In this document: positions 1 through 5,588 of the stretch, piece by piece
Layout: each line of letters opens with the position of its first letter
Position numbering within the stretch: the first letter of the stretch is position 1
From: Nitrosotalea sp.
Lineage (GTDB): Archaea > Thermoproteota > Nitrososphaeria > Nitrososphaerales > Nitrosopumilaceae
Direction of reading: 5' to 3'
DNA length: 8,750 nt
NCBI GenBank assembly: GCA_023252335.1
Contig: JAJPEA010000078.1
Location: forward strand, 1-8,750
Translations under genes and position numbers: made by a program
The notes under the pieces: generated by a model
The model's database searches: none
Told to the model about the DNA's origin: nothing
Seen by the model: only the letters and a program-made list of their open reading frames with translations

Positions 1-87
1 ACACCTGGAGTAGTAACATGTGGTTGGACTGCAAGCAGTGATGATTTGTATGATGATGCTGCAATTGAGATTAATGCAGCAAGATAA
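1..87 (+). CDS. C-terminal end of an unrecognised protein (5' truncated)
   Basis: The first reading frame is open from the window edge and closes with TAA at 85-87, giving 28 residues that start TPGVVTCGWT and end EINAAR. The composition (Gly, Ala, Asp, one Cys, one Trp, an amphipathic final helix) looks like real protein rather than random translation. Its stop lies 21 bp from the stop of the convergent phosphatase gene, a normal tail-to-tail spacing. I do not recognise the family from so short a piece and propose no function. Confidence 0.6.
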   Translation, partial: TPGVVTCGWTASSDDLYDDAAIEINAAR

Positions 88-108
88 TCTCTTGTTCTGT
101 GACAATAT

Positions 109-1056
109 CTAGTCACTTGAGTTTATCTTTCTTACATGTTTTGACAATTCTGATGCGTTCTTGATTGATGACAATTCATTATTTTTTATGTATAGATATC
201 CTGCCTCAAATTTTGGATATGACTCTTTACAAGAAAATAAGGTGAGAATCATTTCATCATGGTCTACTCTGTATCCCATGCATGGTTCATGTCCTCTGAC
301 TAGAACTTTTGTTTGAGTTGTATCTAGCCATTTTTGTGTGATACTGCTTCCAAAATGTTTTCCGTATGGTCTTCTTGATATTTCCCAATTTGCACTAGAG
401 TTGATTATTCTTGGGTCATTCCATAATATTTCTTCAAGCAAAAGTAGTGTTTTATTTTTGTTTGAGGGAGACCCAATCTCTTTAATTGATTCGTTCACAT
501 GGACTGGTAACCCGCCATGCACTATCAATAGGTGATCTTCAATTATAGTCATAACCGTCAGAAATCTAAAAAGTTCTAACATCAGTGAATGTATTTTGTT
601 GCTCTCACTGCTTCCAAAGTATTTCTCTATGCTCTGCGGAAGATCATAAGATTGGAAGGGAAATTCTTCAGATGCTTCATGATTTCCACGCATCAAGACA
701 ACTGAATCTGGATATGTCTGCTTTATCTTACAGATTGTATACAAGACTTCAACCGAACTTGATCCTCTATCTATATAGTCTCCAAGAAATACTAGTTTGT
801 TATTTTTGTTTGCTAGAAATACTTCAAAATTAATTTCATCTAAAATCTTGTGCAGAGATTTGATGTCTCCATGTATGTCGCCTATGATCACAAGGTTTTC
901 TGGAATCTTTATCCATACACAGTCGTTTTCAATTTTATTGTTATGTCTACTGCGTTCTCTTCTCTCCTTTTTTAAAATATTTACTGTCTGAGTTACAATG
1001 TCTACAAATTCGTGTGAATTAATTTTGTTTGAAAACTGGACAAGATTGGAGCACAA
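109..1056 (-). CDS. PPP-family serine/threonine protein phosphatase (metallophosphoesterase)
   Basis: The 315-residue product carries the PPP signatures in order: GDIHGD (59-64), GDYIDRG (92-98), GNHE (124-127), HGG (180-182) and RGHEP (254-258). Secondary PPP elements are also visible: WNDP at 212-215, a PYGKHFG segment near 230-236, and LFSCKESY near 273-280, which resembles the LFSAPNY segment of PP1/PP2A. These residues build the two-metal site that hydrolyses phosphoserine and phosphothreonine. The protein is probably cytosolic, with no signal peptide or membrane segment, and is close to usual catalytic-core length. The start is TTG; no ATG occurs in frame before the GNHE motif, and a GTGAT Shine-Dalgarno-like sequence ends 8 nt upstream. 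The gene begins 19 nt after the TFB stop on the same strand, so co-transcription is likely. The family call is firm; the substrate is unknown. Confidence 0.93.
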   Translation of the reverse strand: MCSNLVQFSNKINSHEFVDIVTQTVNILKKERRERSRHNNKIENDCVWIKIPENLVIIGDIHGDIKSLHKILDEINFEVFLANKNNKLVFLGDYIDRGSSSVEVLYTICKIKQTYPDSVVLMRGNHEASEEFPFQSYDLPQSIEKYFGSSESNKIHSLMLELFRFLTVMTIIEDHLLIVHGGLPVHVNESIKEIGSPSNKNKTLLLLEEILWNDPRIINSSANWEISRRPYGKHFGSSITQKWLDTTQTKVLVRGHEPCMGYRVDHDEMILTLFSCKESYPKFEAGYLYIKNNELSSIKNASELSKHVRKINSSD

Positions 1057-1064
1057 TTTCGCTC

Positions 1065-1069
1065 ATCAC
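1065..1069 (-). promoter_or_regulatory. Ribosome-binding site deciding the TTG start of the phosphatase
   Basis: GTGAT on the - strand matches part of the GGTGAT complement of the archaeal 16S rRNA 3' end. It lies 8 nt before the TTG at 1056, inside the short TFB-phosphatase gap. An ATG at 1066 overlaps it but opens a frame of only 15 codons, so TTG is the credible start. Confidence 0.5.
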
Positions 1070-1074
1070 GTGTT

Positions 1075-2049
1075 CTATGCTGCTTGTGGTATCTCACAAG
1101 GAACTTCATCAAACAGGTCGTCTTTTGATTCTTGGTCTGAGATTGGAGCTGTCTTGTTTTTTAATATGTTGGTAATTTCCAAGTATCTTTTTCGTATGGT
1201 TATTGTTGTAAGATCAGATGCTACTGCCAACCTTAATTGTGTAGTGTATTCTTTGGTCTCAAGAGCTGCCATGTATAACGCAGCTGCTGCAACAGATATG
1301 GGTTTTTTACCAATTACTACTGGGTCATCTCCTATTTGAGATAAAATATCTAATGCTTTACGTTGTGTTCTACCGCTTAGTTTTGCTTTTGCTGCAATTT
1401 TTGATATGTTCTGTGCTGGTTCAGGTAGGCTTACACTCATCTTCATTTGGCGAAGCAAAAATTTGTAATAATGTACTGTAGTTTTTTTGTTGACATTCTC
1501 TACATAATCACCAATCTTGTCTATTGGAAATGACACTCCTGTATCTTTACATGCAATGTAAATTGACGCCACTGATATTCCTGTAATGGATCTACCCCTG
1601 ATTAGACCCTTGTTTAGTGCTTTGCGGTAAATGTATGATGCTCTTTCAGCTATCATGTTTCCAAAGCCCAAAACTCCTGTTATTCTGCGAATATCTGTCA
1701 TGGCTTTATTTAAATTTCTAATTTTTGAATCATTTGAAATTGTAAATTTATTCAGTCTTCTTAGTTTTTCCATGTCAAAACTTCCCACAATTTGTTTACC
1801 GCTTGCATCTACATTTTTTTTATCAATTAAAGTTGATAGAGATATGTCGTACATCATTGAAGATGTAGGTTCATTGCTGCCAAGAGAATGACCCAAATCA
1901 TAATTGGAATGATGTTCTATATCATGCTCTGTTACTATGCCACAACCACTGCATATTTTTTCATTTTTTTCAAGATCAAAAATTAATTTTCCCGTGCATG
2001 ACAGACATGTGTTGGATTCTGTTCTTGTTACCTCATTTTGTATTAGCAT
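1075..2049 (-). CDS. tfb: Transcription initiation factor IIB (TFB)
   Basis: TFB recognises the BRE/TATA-bound TBP complex and recruits RNA polymerase. The 324-residue product has an N-terminal zinc ribbon with Cys15, Cys18, Cys33 and Cys36, then a B-finger/linker around 56-86 that retains the LSTLID core and DASGK. Two cyclin folds follow, at about 97-203 and 212-298. The second ends in a helix-turn-helix (TTQLRLAVASDLT through TIRKRYLEI, about 269-292) expected to contact the BRE. A short acidic tail of about 26 residues follows. The frame could begin at a TTG at 2061, but ATG at 2049 is preferred because a TATA box is centred 26-27 bp upstream, giving a leaderless mRNA. Thaumarchaea carry several TFB paralogues; this one has a divergent B-finger, lacking the usual glycine before LST. 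It leads an apparent operon with the downstream phosphatase. Confidence 0.93.
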   Translation of the reverse strand: MLIQNEVTRTESNTCLSCTGKLIFDLEKNEKICSGCGIVTEHDIEHHSNYDLGHSLGSNEPTSSMMYDISLSTLIDKKNVDASGKQIVGSFDMEKLRRLNKFTISNDSKIRNLNKAMTDIRRITGVLGFGNMIAERASYIYRKALNKGLIRGRSITGISVASIYIACKDTGVSFPIDKIGDYVENVNKKTTVHYYKFLLRQMKMSVSLPEPAQNISKIAAKAKLSGRTQRKALDILSQIGDDPVVIGKKPISVAAAALYMAALETKEYTTQLRLAVASDLTTITIRKRYLEITNILKNKTAPISDQESKDDLFDEVPCEIPQAA

Positions 2050-2069
2050 TAGTCTGATCAATGATTGCT

Positions 2070-2081
2070 AGCTTTAAAGCT
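2070..2081 (-). promoter_or_regulatory. TFB promoter: TATA box inside a 12-bp palindrome
   Basis: AGCTTTAAAGCT is a perfect palindrome whose TTTAAA core is centred 26-27 bp before the ATG at 2049, matching the archaeal TATA-to-start-site distance. The purine-rich GCAAAG upstream on the - strand is a plausible BRE and favours leftward transcription. No convincing BRE precedes it on the + strand. Confidence 0.6.
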
Positions 2082-2212
2082 CTTTGCAAGAATTATACCT
2101 ACATTTGAACACTAACAATGTTTGAGAAAAAACTTACATCACAAATATACGATCAGATTTTTAATCTAGAAGATGAATCTATAATTTCATTTATTAAAAT
2201 TTTAAATTATAA

Positions 2213-2485
2213 CTACATTCTAAGCATTTTGTCGTCTACTTTGGAAGTGATTAATTCATTTATCTTGTCGTATGCGTCTAGAAAGTTTCTTCCCTTGTCT
2301 GTAATCCTGTATACTTGATTTCCTTCTTCATATTTGATTAAATGATTGTCTTGCAAGAATGCAAGATATTCTTTTACTTGAGTGTATGACAAGTATGCCT
2401 TGTACATTATCTTAGTTTTAGTTACTCCATTGTGTGCTGATTGTAGTATCATAGCCACTATGTCGGTTCTACTTCGATATTTCAA
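2213..2485 (-). CDS. Small winged-helix DNA-binding protein (ArnR1-like / HTH_45 type)
   Basis: The 90-residue product has the layout of the small archaeal winged-helix regulators common in thaumarchaea. An N-terminal helix (RTDIVAMILQSA) is followed by the helix-turn-helix KTKIMYKAYLSYTQVKEYL at 23-41, a helix ending in NHLI, and a wing with VYRITDKGRNFL at 58-69. A short C-terminal helix could dimerise. The role is inferred to be promoter binding; the target is unknown. The start is TTG, supported by a TATA box centred about 27 bp upstream and by the start MKYRSR, which fits my recollection of relatives. The next in-frame ATG would cut into the first helix. It diverges from the winged-helix gene at 2646 across a shared 160-bp region. 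The 151-bp gap to the TFB gene is AT-rich and holds no supported gene. Confidence 0.85.
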   Translation of the reverse strand: MKYRSRTDIVAMILQSAHNGVTKTKIMYKAYLSYTQVKEYLAFLQDNHLIKYEEGNQVYRITDKGRNFLDAYDKINELITSKVDDKMLRM

Positions 2486-2507
2486 GTGTATATACTACAA
2501 GATCGTG

Positions 2508-2517
2508 TTATAAAAAT
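2508..2517 (-). promoter_or_regulatory. TATA box of the leftward winged-helix gene
   Basis: On the - strand the sequence reads ATTTTTATAA, centred about 27 bp upstream of the TTG at 2485, which implies a leaderless transcript. GTATATAC, a perfect 8-bp palindrome at 2488-2495, lies between the TATA box and the start and could serve as an operator; this last point is weak. Confidence 0.6.
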
Positions 2518-2612
2518 AAATTGCTCCAAAGTAATAGAAGATTGTTTCATTTTGGATTGATCTAGGCACAAACTGACATGGACCATTTTTAGATATTGTG
2601 GATAATTGGTGT

Positions 2613-2621
2613 GCATATATG
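2613..2621 (+). promoter_or_regulatory. Putative TATA box of the rightward winged-helix gene
   Basis: GCATATATG is centred about 28 bp before the ATG at 2646. A short inverted repeat, TATGA and TCATA with a 5-nt spacer (2618-2632), overlaps its downstream edge. The rest of the 160-bp divergent region shows nothing clear beyond the two promoters. Confidence 0.45.
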
Positions 2622-2645
2622 ATAACTTCATAGTAAATATGCGCA

Positions 2646-2993
2646 ATGTTTTTGACTCTTTATTTATCGATCTCATATCTGTTGAAAATTGAACATAAAA
2701 AACATGAATCTGTATCTAAAATAAAGAATGAAGTGCAAAGAATAGATTGGAAGATAGTGGAGAGGCTTGTTAGAATTTTGTATTTCCACAGTAAATTGAA
2801 AAAAACTCACATCTCAACAAAATGCAATTTAAGCTATGACAAGTGTTGTCGTTATTTAGACTGGATGGAAGTAATGGATCTTATAACAAAAGAAAAAAAT
2901 GAAGAAGGATTTGAGATAATAATTTTAACAGATCGAGGCAGTGTCTTGTATAATAAAAAGTTTCGAGACATGGAAAAGGAACTATCATACTGA
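2646..2993 (+). CDS. Small winged-helix DNA-binding protein, divergent paralogue
   Basis: The 115-residue frame contains a winged helix in its C-terminal two-thirds: a first helix (DWKIVERLVRILYF, about 34-47), the helix-turn-helix KKTHISTKCNLSYDKCCRYL at 52-71, WMEVMDLI, and a wing with FEIIILTDRGSVLY at 89-102. Spacing matches the neighbours at 2213-2485 and 4140-4439, so it is probably a paralogue, with extra cysteines in the recognition region. The start is uncertain: ATG at 2646 has a TATA box at suitable distance, but its first 12 residues are hydrophobic and atypical, and TTG at 2682 or GTG at 2733 would still leave the domain intact. Its stop overlaps the next ATG (TGATG), so it is probably co-transcribed and translationally coupled with the zinc-ribbon gene. 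Likely a transcriptional regulator of unknown target. Confidence 0.75.
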   Translation: MFLTLYLSISYLLKIEHKKHESVSKIKNEVQRIDWKIVERLVRILYFHSKLKKTHISTKCNLSYDKCCRYLDWMEVMDLITKEKNEEGFEIIILTDRGSVLYNKKFRDMEKELSY

Positions 2994-3295
2994 TGATTGT
3001 TCCATACAAATTTTACTTGCTATGGCAGGGAGAGTCTGTTATTAATCATAACAAAATACTGGATAAGATGCGCGATGAATTGTGTAGATTTTGTGGTGCG
3101 GATCTAACTAATTTTTCTATATGTCCGGAATGTAGAAAAGCAGTTAGACGTATATGCACAAAATGTACTAGAAAAACTGAAGAACATTTGCATCTTTCAT
3201 GTCTTTCTGGAATTGACTTTTTGCAGGCAAAAAACCCATCTGCAAATACAATCCAGTCAGATGGTGTAAAATTACCAATTGCTGAAGTTGCATAA
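2993..3295 (+). CDS. Small multi-CxxC zinc-ribbon protein
   Basis: The 100-residue frame has three CxxC knuckles, Cys31/Cys34 (CRFC), Cys44/Cys47 (CPEC) and Cys55/Cys58 (CTKC), then His65, His67 and Cys70. That is enough for one or two structural zinc sites, as in rubredoxin-like or treble-clef ribbons. The C-terminal 30 residues are polar and have no recognisable motif. The ATG at 2993 overlaps the upstream stop by one base, which suggests coupled translation. ATG at 3068 (MRDELCRFCG) is an equally good start, because everything conserved-looking lies after it and the intervening residues are unremarkable. The function is unknown; nucleic-acid or protein contact is typical for such ribbons. 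Pairing with a winged-helix gene suggests a regulatory role, which is inference. Confidence 0.7.
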   Translation: MIVPYKFYLLWQGESVINHNKILDKMRDELCRFCGADLTNFSICPECRKAVRRICTKCTRKTEEHLHLSCLSGIDFLQAKNPSANTIQSDGVKLPIAEVA

Positions 3296-3297
3296 TG

Positions 3298-3307
3298 TTT
3301 TATAAAA
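3298..3307 (+). promoter_or_regulatory. Orphan TATA box
   Basis: TTTTATAAAA directly after the zinc-ribbon stop is a strong TATA match. Transcription would begin near 3329, inside the 27-codon frame at 3309, so that frame is not its natural product. It could supply a longer leader for the WbqC-like gene at 3440. A second TATA-like CTATAAAAATA lies at 3388-3398. Confidence 0.4.
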
Positions 3308-3308
3308 A

Positions 3309-3392
3309 ATGGGCAAAATCATAGAACTAGACAAACCTTGGTTTTCACATCCTAGTGTTTATCAGATGTGCATACTGAAGAAAGTTCTATAA
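3309..3392 (+). other. 27-codon open frame, possible small protein or gene remnant
   Basis: ATG to TAA encodes 27 residues beginning MGKIIELDKPWF and containing FSHPSVYQM. The composition looks more protein-like than most random short frames. The ATG touches the TATA box at 3298, so no leaderless promoter fits it, and no ribosome-binding site is visible. It may be the surviving N-terminus of a decayed gene, a translated small protein, or chance. I do not recognise it. Confidence 0.25.
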
Positions 3393-3407
3393 AAATATGC
3401 CTAATGT

Positions 3408-3437
3408 GTTATAACCTGATTTTCATATGGAAAATCA
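3408..3437 (+). promoter_or_regulatory. WbqC-like gene promoter with inverted-repeat operator candidate
   Basis: The TATA box GTTATAAC (3408-3415) is centred about 28 bp before the TTG at 3440. Immediately after it, 3417-3437 is a perfect inverted repeat with 8-bp arms, TGATTTTC and GAAAATCA, around a 5-nt spacer. The repeat fills the space between the TATA box and start, where a bound repressor would block polymerase loading. Its binding protein is unknown. Confidence 0.55.
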
Positions 3438-3439
3438 AG

Positions 3440-4147
3440 TTGAAAGCATCTGTACACCAACCACAGTATTTGCCATATCCTGGGTTTTTTCACAAACTGA
3501 GCATCTCTGACGTATTTATCATAATGGATGATGTACAATACGACAAACGATTCACAAACCGAAATAGGATAATGGCTACAAATGGCTGGATCTGGATTAC
3601 TGTACCAATAAATAAAGATCACAAATTTTTGCCAAACTCTCAAGTTAAAATTAATAATGATGTTTCCTGGAGGAATGAACACTGGGCAAAAATCCGTCAT
3701 TCATATGCAAACGCCAAACACTTTAAAAAATATGAGAGTATTTTTGCAAGCATATACGCAAAAGAATGGGATTCTCTTTTTGAATTAGATTTTGAGATAC
3801 TCAAAAAACTAACTGCCATTCTTGATATTAAAGTTGAAATCATAAAAAGCTCAGAACTGAATGCTACTGGTACATCAACTGAAAGACTAGTTAACTTGTG
3901 TAAAGCAGTTGGGGCTCAAACTTATGTTTCTGGGGTTGGGGGAAGAAACTATATGGATGAAAACATGTTTGCAAAAAATAATATAAAATTAGAATATCAA
4001 AAATATGTTGCAAAGCAATATCCGCAACGTTTGTCACAAGTGTTTGTACCGGATCTTTCTATAATTGATATGTTGTTTAATATTGGTCCTGAATGTATGA
4101 AAGTTATTTCAGAAAATGATGATGGGCTGACACCTATTATTAGTTAA
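3440..4147 (+). CDS. WbqC-like family protein
   Basis: The 235-residue product opens MKASVHQPQYLPYPGFF, the hallmark N-terminus of the WbqC family, followed by DVFIIMDDVQY (about 24-34), TNRNRI near 39-44 and WIWITVPI near 50-57. A C-terminal region has the YVSGVGGRNYMD segment usual in this family, and length is typical. WbqC-like proteins occur in O-antigen and other surface-sugar gene clusters, probably in modification or transfer on amino sugars; their chemistry is poorly defined. It is cytosolic, without signal peptide or membrane segments. The TTG at 3440 is preferred over GTG at 3368 and ATG at 3404, because relatives start two or three residues before HQP and a TATA box lies about 28 bp upstream. 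Its last 8 bp overlap the end of the convergent winged-helix gene. Confidence 0.88.
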   Translation: MKASVHQPQYLPYPGFFHKLSISDVFIIMDDVQYDKRFTNRNRIMATNGWIWITVPINKDHKFLPNSQVKINNDVSWRNEHWAKIRHSYANAKHFKKYESIFASIYAKEWDSLFELDFEILKKLTAILDIKVEIIKSSELNATGTSTERLVNLCKAVGAQTYVSGVGGRNYMDENMFAKNNIKLEYQKYVAKQYPQRLSQVFVPDLSIIDMLFNIGPECMKVISENDDGLTPIIS

Positions 4148-4439
4148 AAATATCGTAAAGCTGTTTGTATGCACTGATGTATCTTTTTCCAAGTTCGGTT
4201 GTTTTGTATATGTGCCGTTTTGATCGGCGAGACTCTGGTTTACTATCTAGTAATTTGCAACCTGTGAGAAACTCTACATACTGTGTTATCTGTTTGGAGT
4301 TGAGATTGCATCTGTACATGATGTGAGTTTTTAATGCTCCGTCTACACATGTCTCAAGTATGAATTCAATTATTTCTACCCAACCACGATTACCCCAACC
4401 CATTACGCTACGTTCAATTCCGGCTGATGTATCGAACAT
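4140..4439 (-). CDS. Small winged-helix DNA-binding protein (ArnR1-like / HTH_45 type)
   Basis: The 99-residue product contains a first helix (WVEIIEFILETCV, about 20-32), the helix-turn-helix KTHIMYRCNLNSKQITQYV at 37-55, a helix ending CKLL, and a wing RHIYKTTELGKRYI at 75-88 preceded by a basic patch (SRRSKR). It aligns without gaps through the helix-turn-helix with the protein at 2213-2485. ATG at 4439 begins 20 nt after the deacetylase stop and is taken as the start. ATG at 4403 is an alternative that keeps the whole domain. Position downstream of the PIG-L gene suggests one transcript, so it may regulate that gene or the convergent WbqC-like gene; this is inference. The tail overlaps the WbqC-like gene by 8 bp. 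Confidence 0.82.
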   Translation of the reverse strand: MFDTSAGIERSVMGWGNRGWVEIIEFILETCVDGALKTHIMYRCNLNSKQITQYVEFLTGCKLLDSKPESRRSKRHIYKTTELGKRYISAYKQLYDIFN

Positions 4440-4459
4440 TATTACAACTCACTAAGAGT

Positions 4460-5158
4460 TTATGCAAGTTCCAAGATTTCATCTAGATTGGCAACAGCCT
4501 TTTCATTTGTTACCTTGTCATATGGAACGGTTAATAGTTTAAATTCATTGGAAAGACAAATCTTTAGCACCTCAAAGGCCTCGACATATTTTATTCCGGT
4601 GTTTAATCTGCTTTGCAGAGCTCTGTATTCTGCAAGTCCTTTGATTGCATTTGATTTGAGGTATAGTTTACTTTGTTGTGACCAAAAGATTTCTATGAGT
4701 TCCACCTTTTCATTTACAACATCTGATATGTCAACGAACACTTTTGGATCAAAGTTTCGACTAAGCGGGATCTCGTATGATAGAACATTAGAGTTGAACC
4801 TGGCTGCTTCTAAGGTGGCTAGTGCTATTGCTCTGTGGTCATGGTGTACGTCTCCATGTGAGTGGGTGAGAATAAGATCTGGGTTGGCTTTGTTGATGAA
4901 AAATTCAATATGATTGATTAATTCACTAGTGACTGTAAGTTTAGAATCTTCAAAATTATCCATCCATAATTGCTTTGCCTTGATGAATCTGGCTGATCTT
5001 GCCAATTCTCGTGTTCTTTGGCTGGGGTCTCCGCCTGCTCCGCCTCTTGTAAGTGAATACATGTAGACATTATGACCTTGTCTTGCAGATTTGATTAGTA
5101 GTCCTCCACAACCAAGTTCTATATCATCTGGATGTGCTCCTATCGCTAGAATGTTCAC
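4460..5158 (-). CDS. PIG-L / LmbE-family N-deacetylase
   Basis: The 232-residue product has the family N-terminus MNILAIGAHPDDIELGCGG, with AHPDD at 8-12, and a second metal motif GDVHHDHRA at 102-110. His9, Asp12 and His108 are the expected zinc ligands and Asp11 the general base, by comparison with MshB and BshB. The family removes acetyl groups from GlcNAc-type substrates in GPI, mycothiol, bacillithiol and surface-glycan pathways; the substrate here cannot be read from sequence. The length is typical and the protein has no signal peptide, so it acts in the cytosol. The start is GTG; the overlapping ATG at 5160 runs straight into TGA. A TATA box 25-26 bp upstream implies a leaderless mRNA. 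It is followed after 20 nt by a winged-helix gene and converges on the WbqC-like gene. Confidence 0.92.
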   Translation of the reverse strand: MNILAIGAHPDDIELGCGGLLIKSARQGHNVYMYSLTRGGAGGDPSQRTRELARSARFIKAKQLWMDNFEDSKLTVTSELINHIEFFINKANPDLILTHSHGDVHHDHRAIALATLEAARFNSNVLSYEIPLSRNFDPKVFVDISDVVNEKVELIEIFWSQQSKLYLKSNAIKGLAEYRALQSRLNTGIKYVEAFEVLKICLSNEFKLLTVPYDKVTNEKAVANLDEILELA

Positions 5159-5167
5159 ATGTACAAT

Positions 5168-5207
5168 ATCTTCTAGTGATATTTATTGTTCTTCTAATAT
5201 TCTTCTA
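5168..5207 (-). promoter_or_regulatory. PIG-L gene promoter with three TAGAAGA repeats
   Basis: The TATA box AATAAATAT (5179-5187, - strand) lies 25-26 bp before the GTG. TAGAAGA occurs at 5201-5207 and 5190-5196 upstream of it and at 5169-5175 downstream. The spacings of 11 and 21 bp put all three on the same DNA face. The two upstream copies extend to the 8-mer TAGAAGAA. This is a candidate operator array; the cognate regulator is unknown. Confidence 0.5.
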
Positions 5208-5289
5208 TAGCATTTTTAAATACCAATTTTTCTAAGAAGCAATCCTTCTCTTTGAACCGTACTTGAAAACTTGATTATAGACAAAACTT

Positions 5290-5318
5290 AGCTAACATTC
5301 CCAAGCTAACTGTATAAT
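5290..5318 (+). promoter_or_regulatory. Promoter of the 46-codon gene with AGCTAAC direct repeat
   Basis: The TATA box TGTATAAT (5311-5318) is centred about 26 bp before the ATG at 5340. Two exact AGCTAAC copies at 5290-5296 and 5304-5310 lie directly upstream, the second abutting the TATA box in the BRE position. They may be an activator site or an extended BRE. The remaining intergenic sequence between here and the PIG-L promoter shows nothing else distinct. Confidence 0.5.
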
Positions 5319-5339
5319 TCAACGAAATTATGAAATTAC

Positions 5340-5480
5340 ATGGGTGCAGTTCCACAAAAAACAAGTGAAAATTTTATCTGGGATATCAATGGTGAAGACT
5401 ATTGGATAATAAATGAAGACAATTCAGAGCAAATAACTGATAACAAAATTTTTCCAAATGTACGTCAGAACTCTATCTGA
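5340..5480 (+). CDS. Hypothetical 46-residue protein
   Basis: ATG to TGA encodes 46 residues beginning MGAVPQKTSENF, with a WDINGEDYWIINEDNSEQI segment at 14-32. The product is acidic and aromatic in its centre, with no cysteines, signal peptide or membrane segment. Support comes from a TATA box about 26 bp upstream, which would make the mRNA leaderless, and from a balanced composition. The DYWII motif loosely resembles the EFWII of the PepSY-like protein encoded downstream, but the similarity is too short to claim homology. The family is not recognised and the function unknown. Confidence 0.5.
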   Translation: MGAVPQKTSENFIWDINGEDYWIINEDNSEQITDNKIFPNVRQNSI

Positions 5481-5556
5481 CAATTCTCATTGAGTGTGGC
5501 ACATGAATATTGTATTTTTATAAAAAATGCTTTAAAATAGAACATTTTACTGTCAC

Positions 5557-5588
5557 CTTTAAAAAAATACCATGTTCTAATACATGGT
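5557..5588 (+). promoter_or_regulatory. Promoter of first PepSY-like gene with inverted-repeat operator candidate
   Basis: A TATA box TTTAAAAAAATA (5558-5569) is centred 26-28 bp before the GTG at 5589. The inverted repeat ACCATGT and ACATGGT with a 6-nt spacer occupies 5569-5588, ending one base before the start codon. A leaderless transcript would not contain it, so it would act on DNA. Another strong TATA-like element, TTTTATAAAAAA at 5516-5527, could drive a leadered transcript in which the repeat forms a hairpin. Confidence 0.5.

Noticed and set aside
2166..2212. AT-rich tract after the winged-helix stop as a possible terminator
   Set aside because: No uninterrupted T run of convincing length appears on the - strand, and general AT richness explains it.
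2118..2318. 66-codon + strand frame beginning near the TFB promoter
   Set aside because: Half of it is antisense to the winged-helix gene at 2213-2485, the TATA-like element upstream is 23 bp away rather than 26-28, and the product shows no motif.
2482..2676. 64-codon - strand frame across the divergent regulator region
   Set aside because: It overlaps both divergent promoters and the start of the + strand winged-helix gene, and its composition is not protein-like.
5340..5480. Homology of the 46-residue product to the PepSY-like proteins through a shared TTGGATAATAA stretch
   Set aside because: The identity is 11 bases coding for W-I-I, and flanking residues do not align, so chance is likely.
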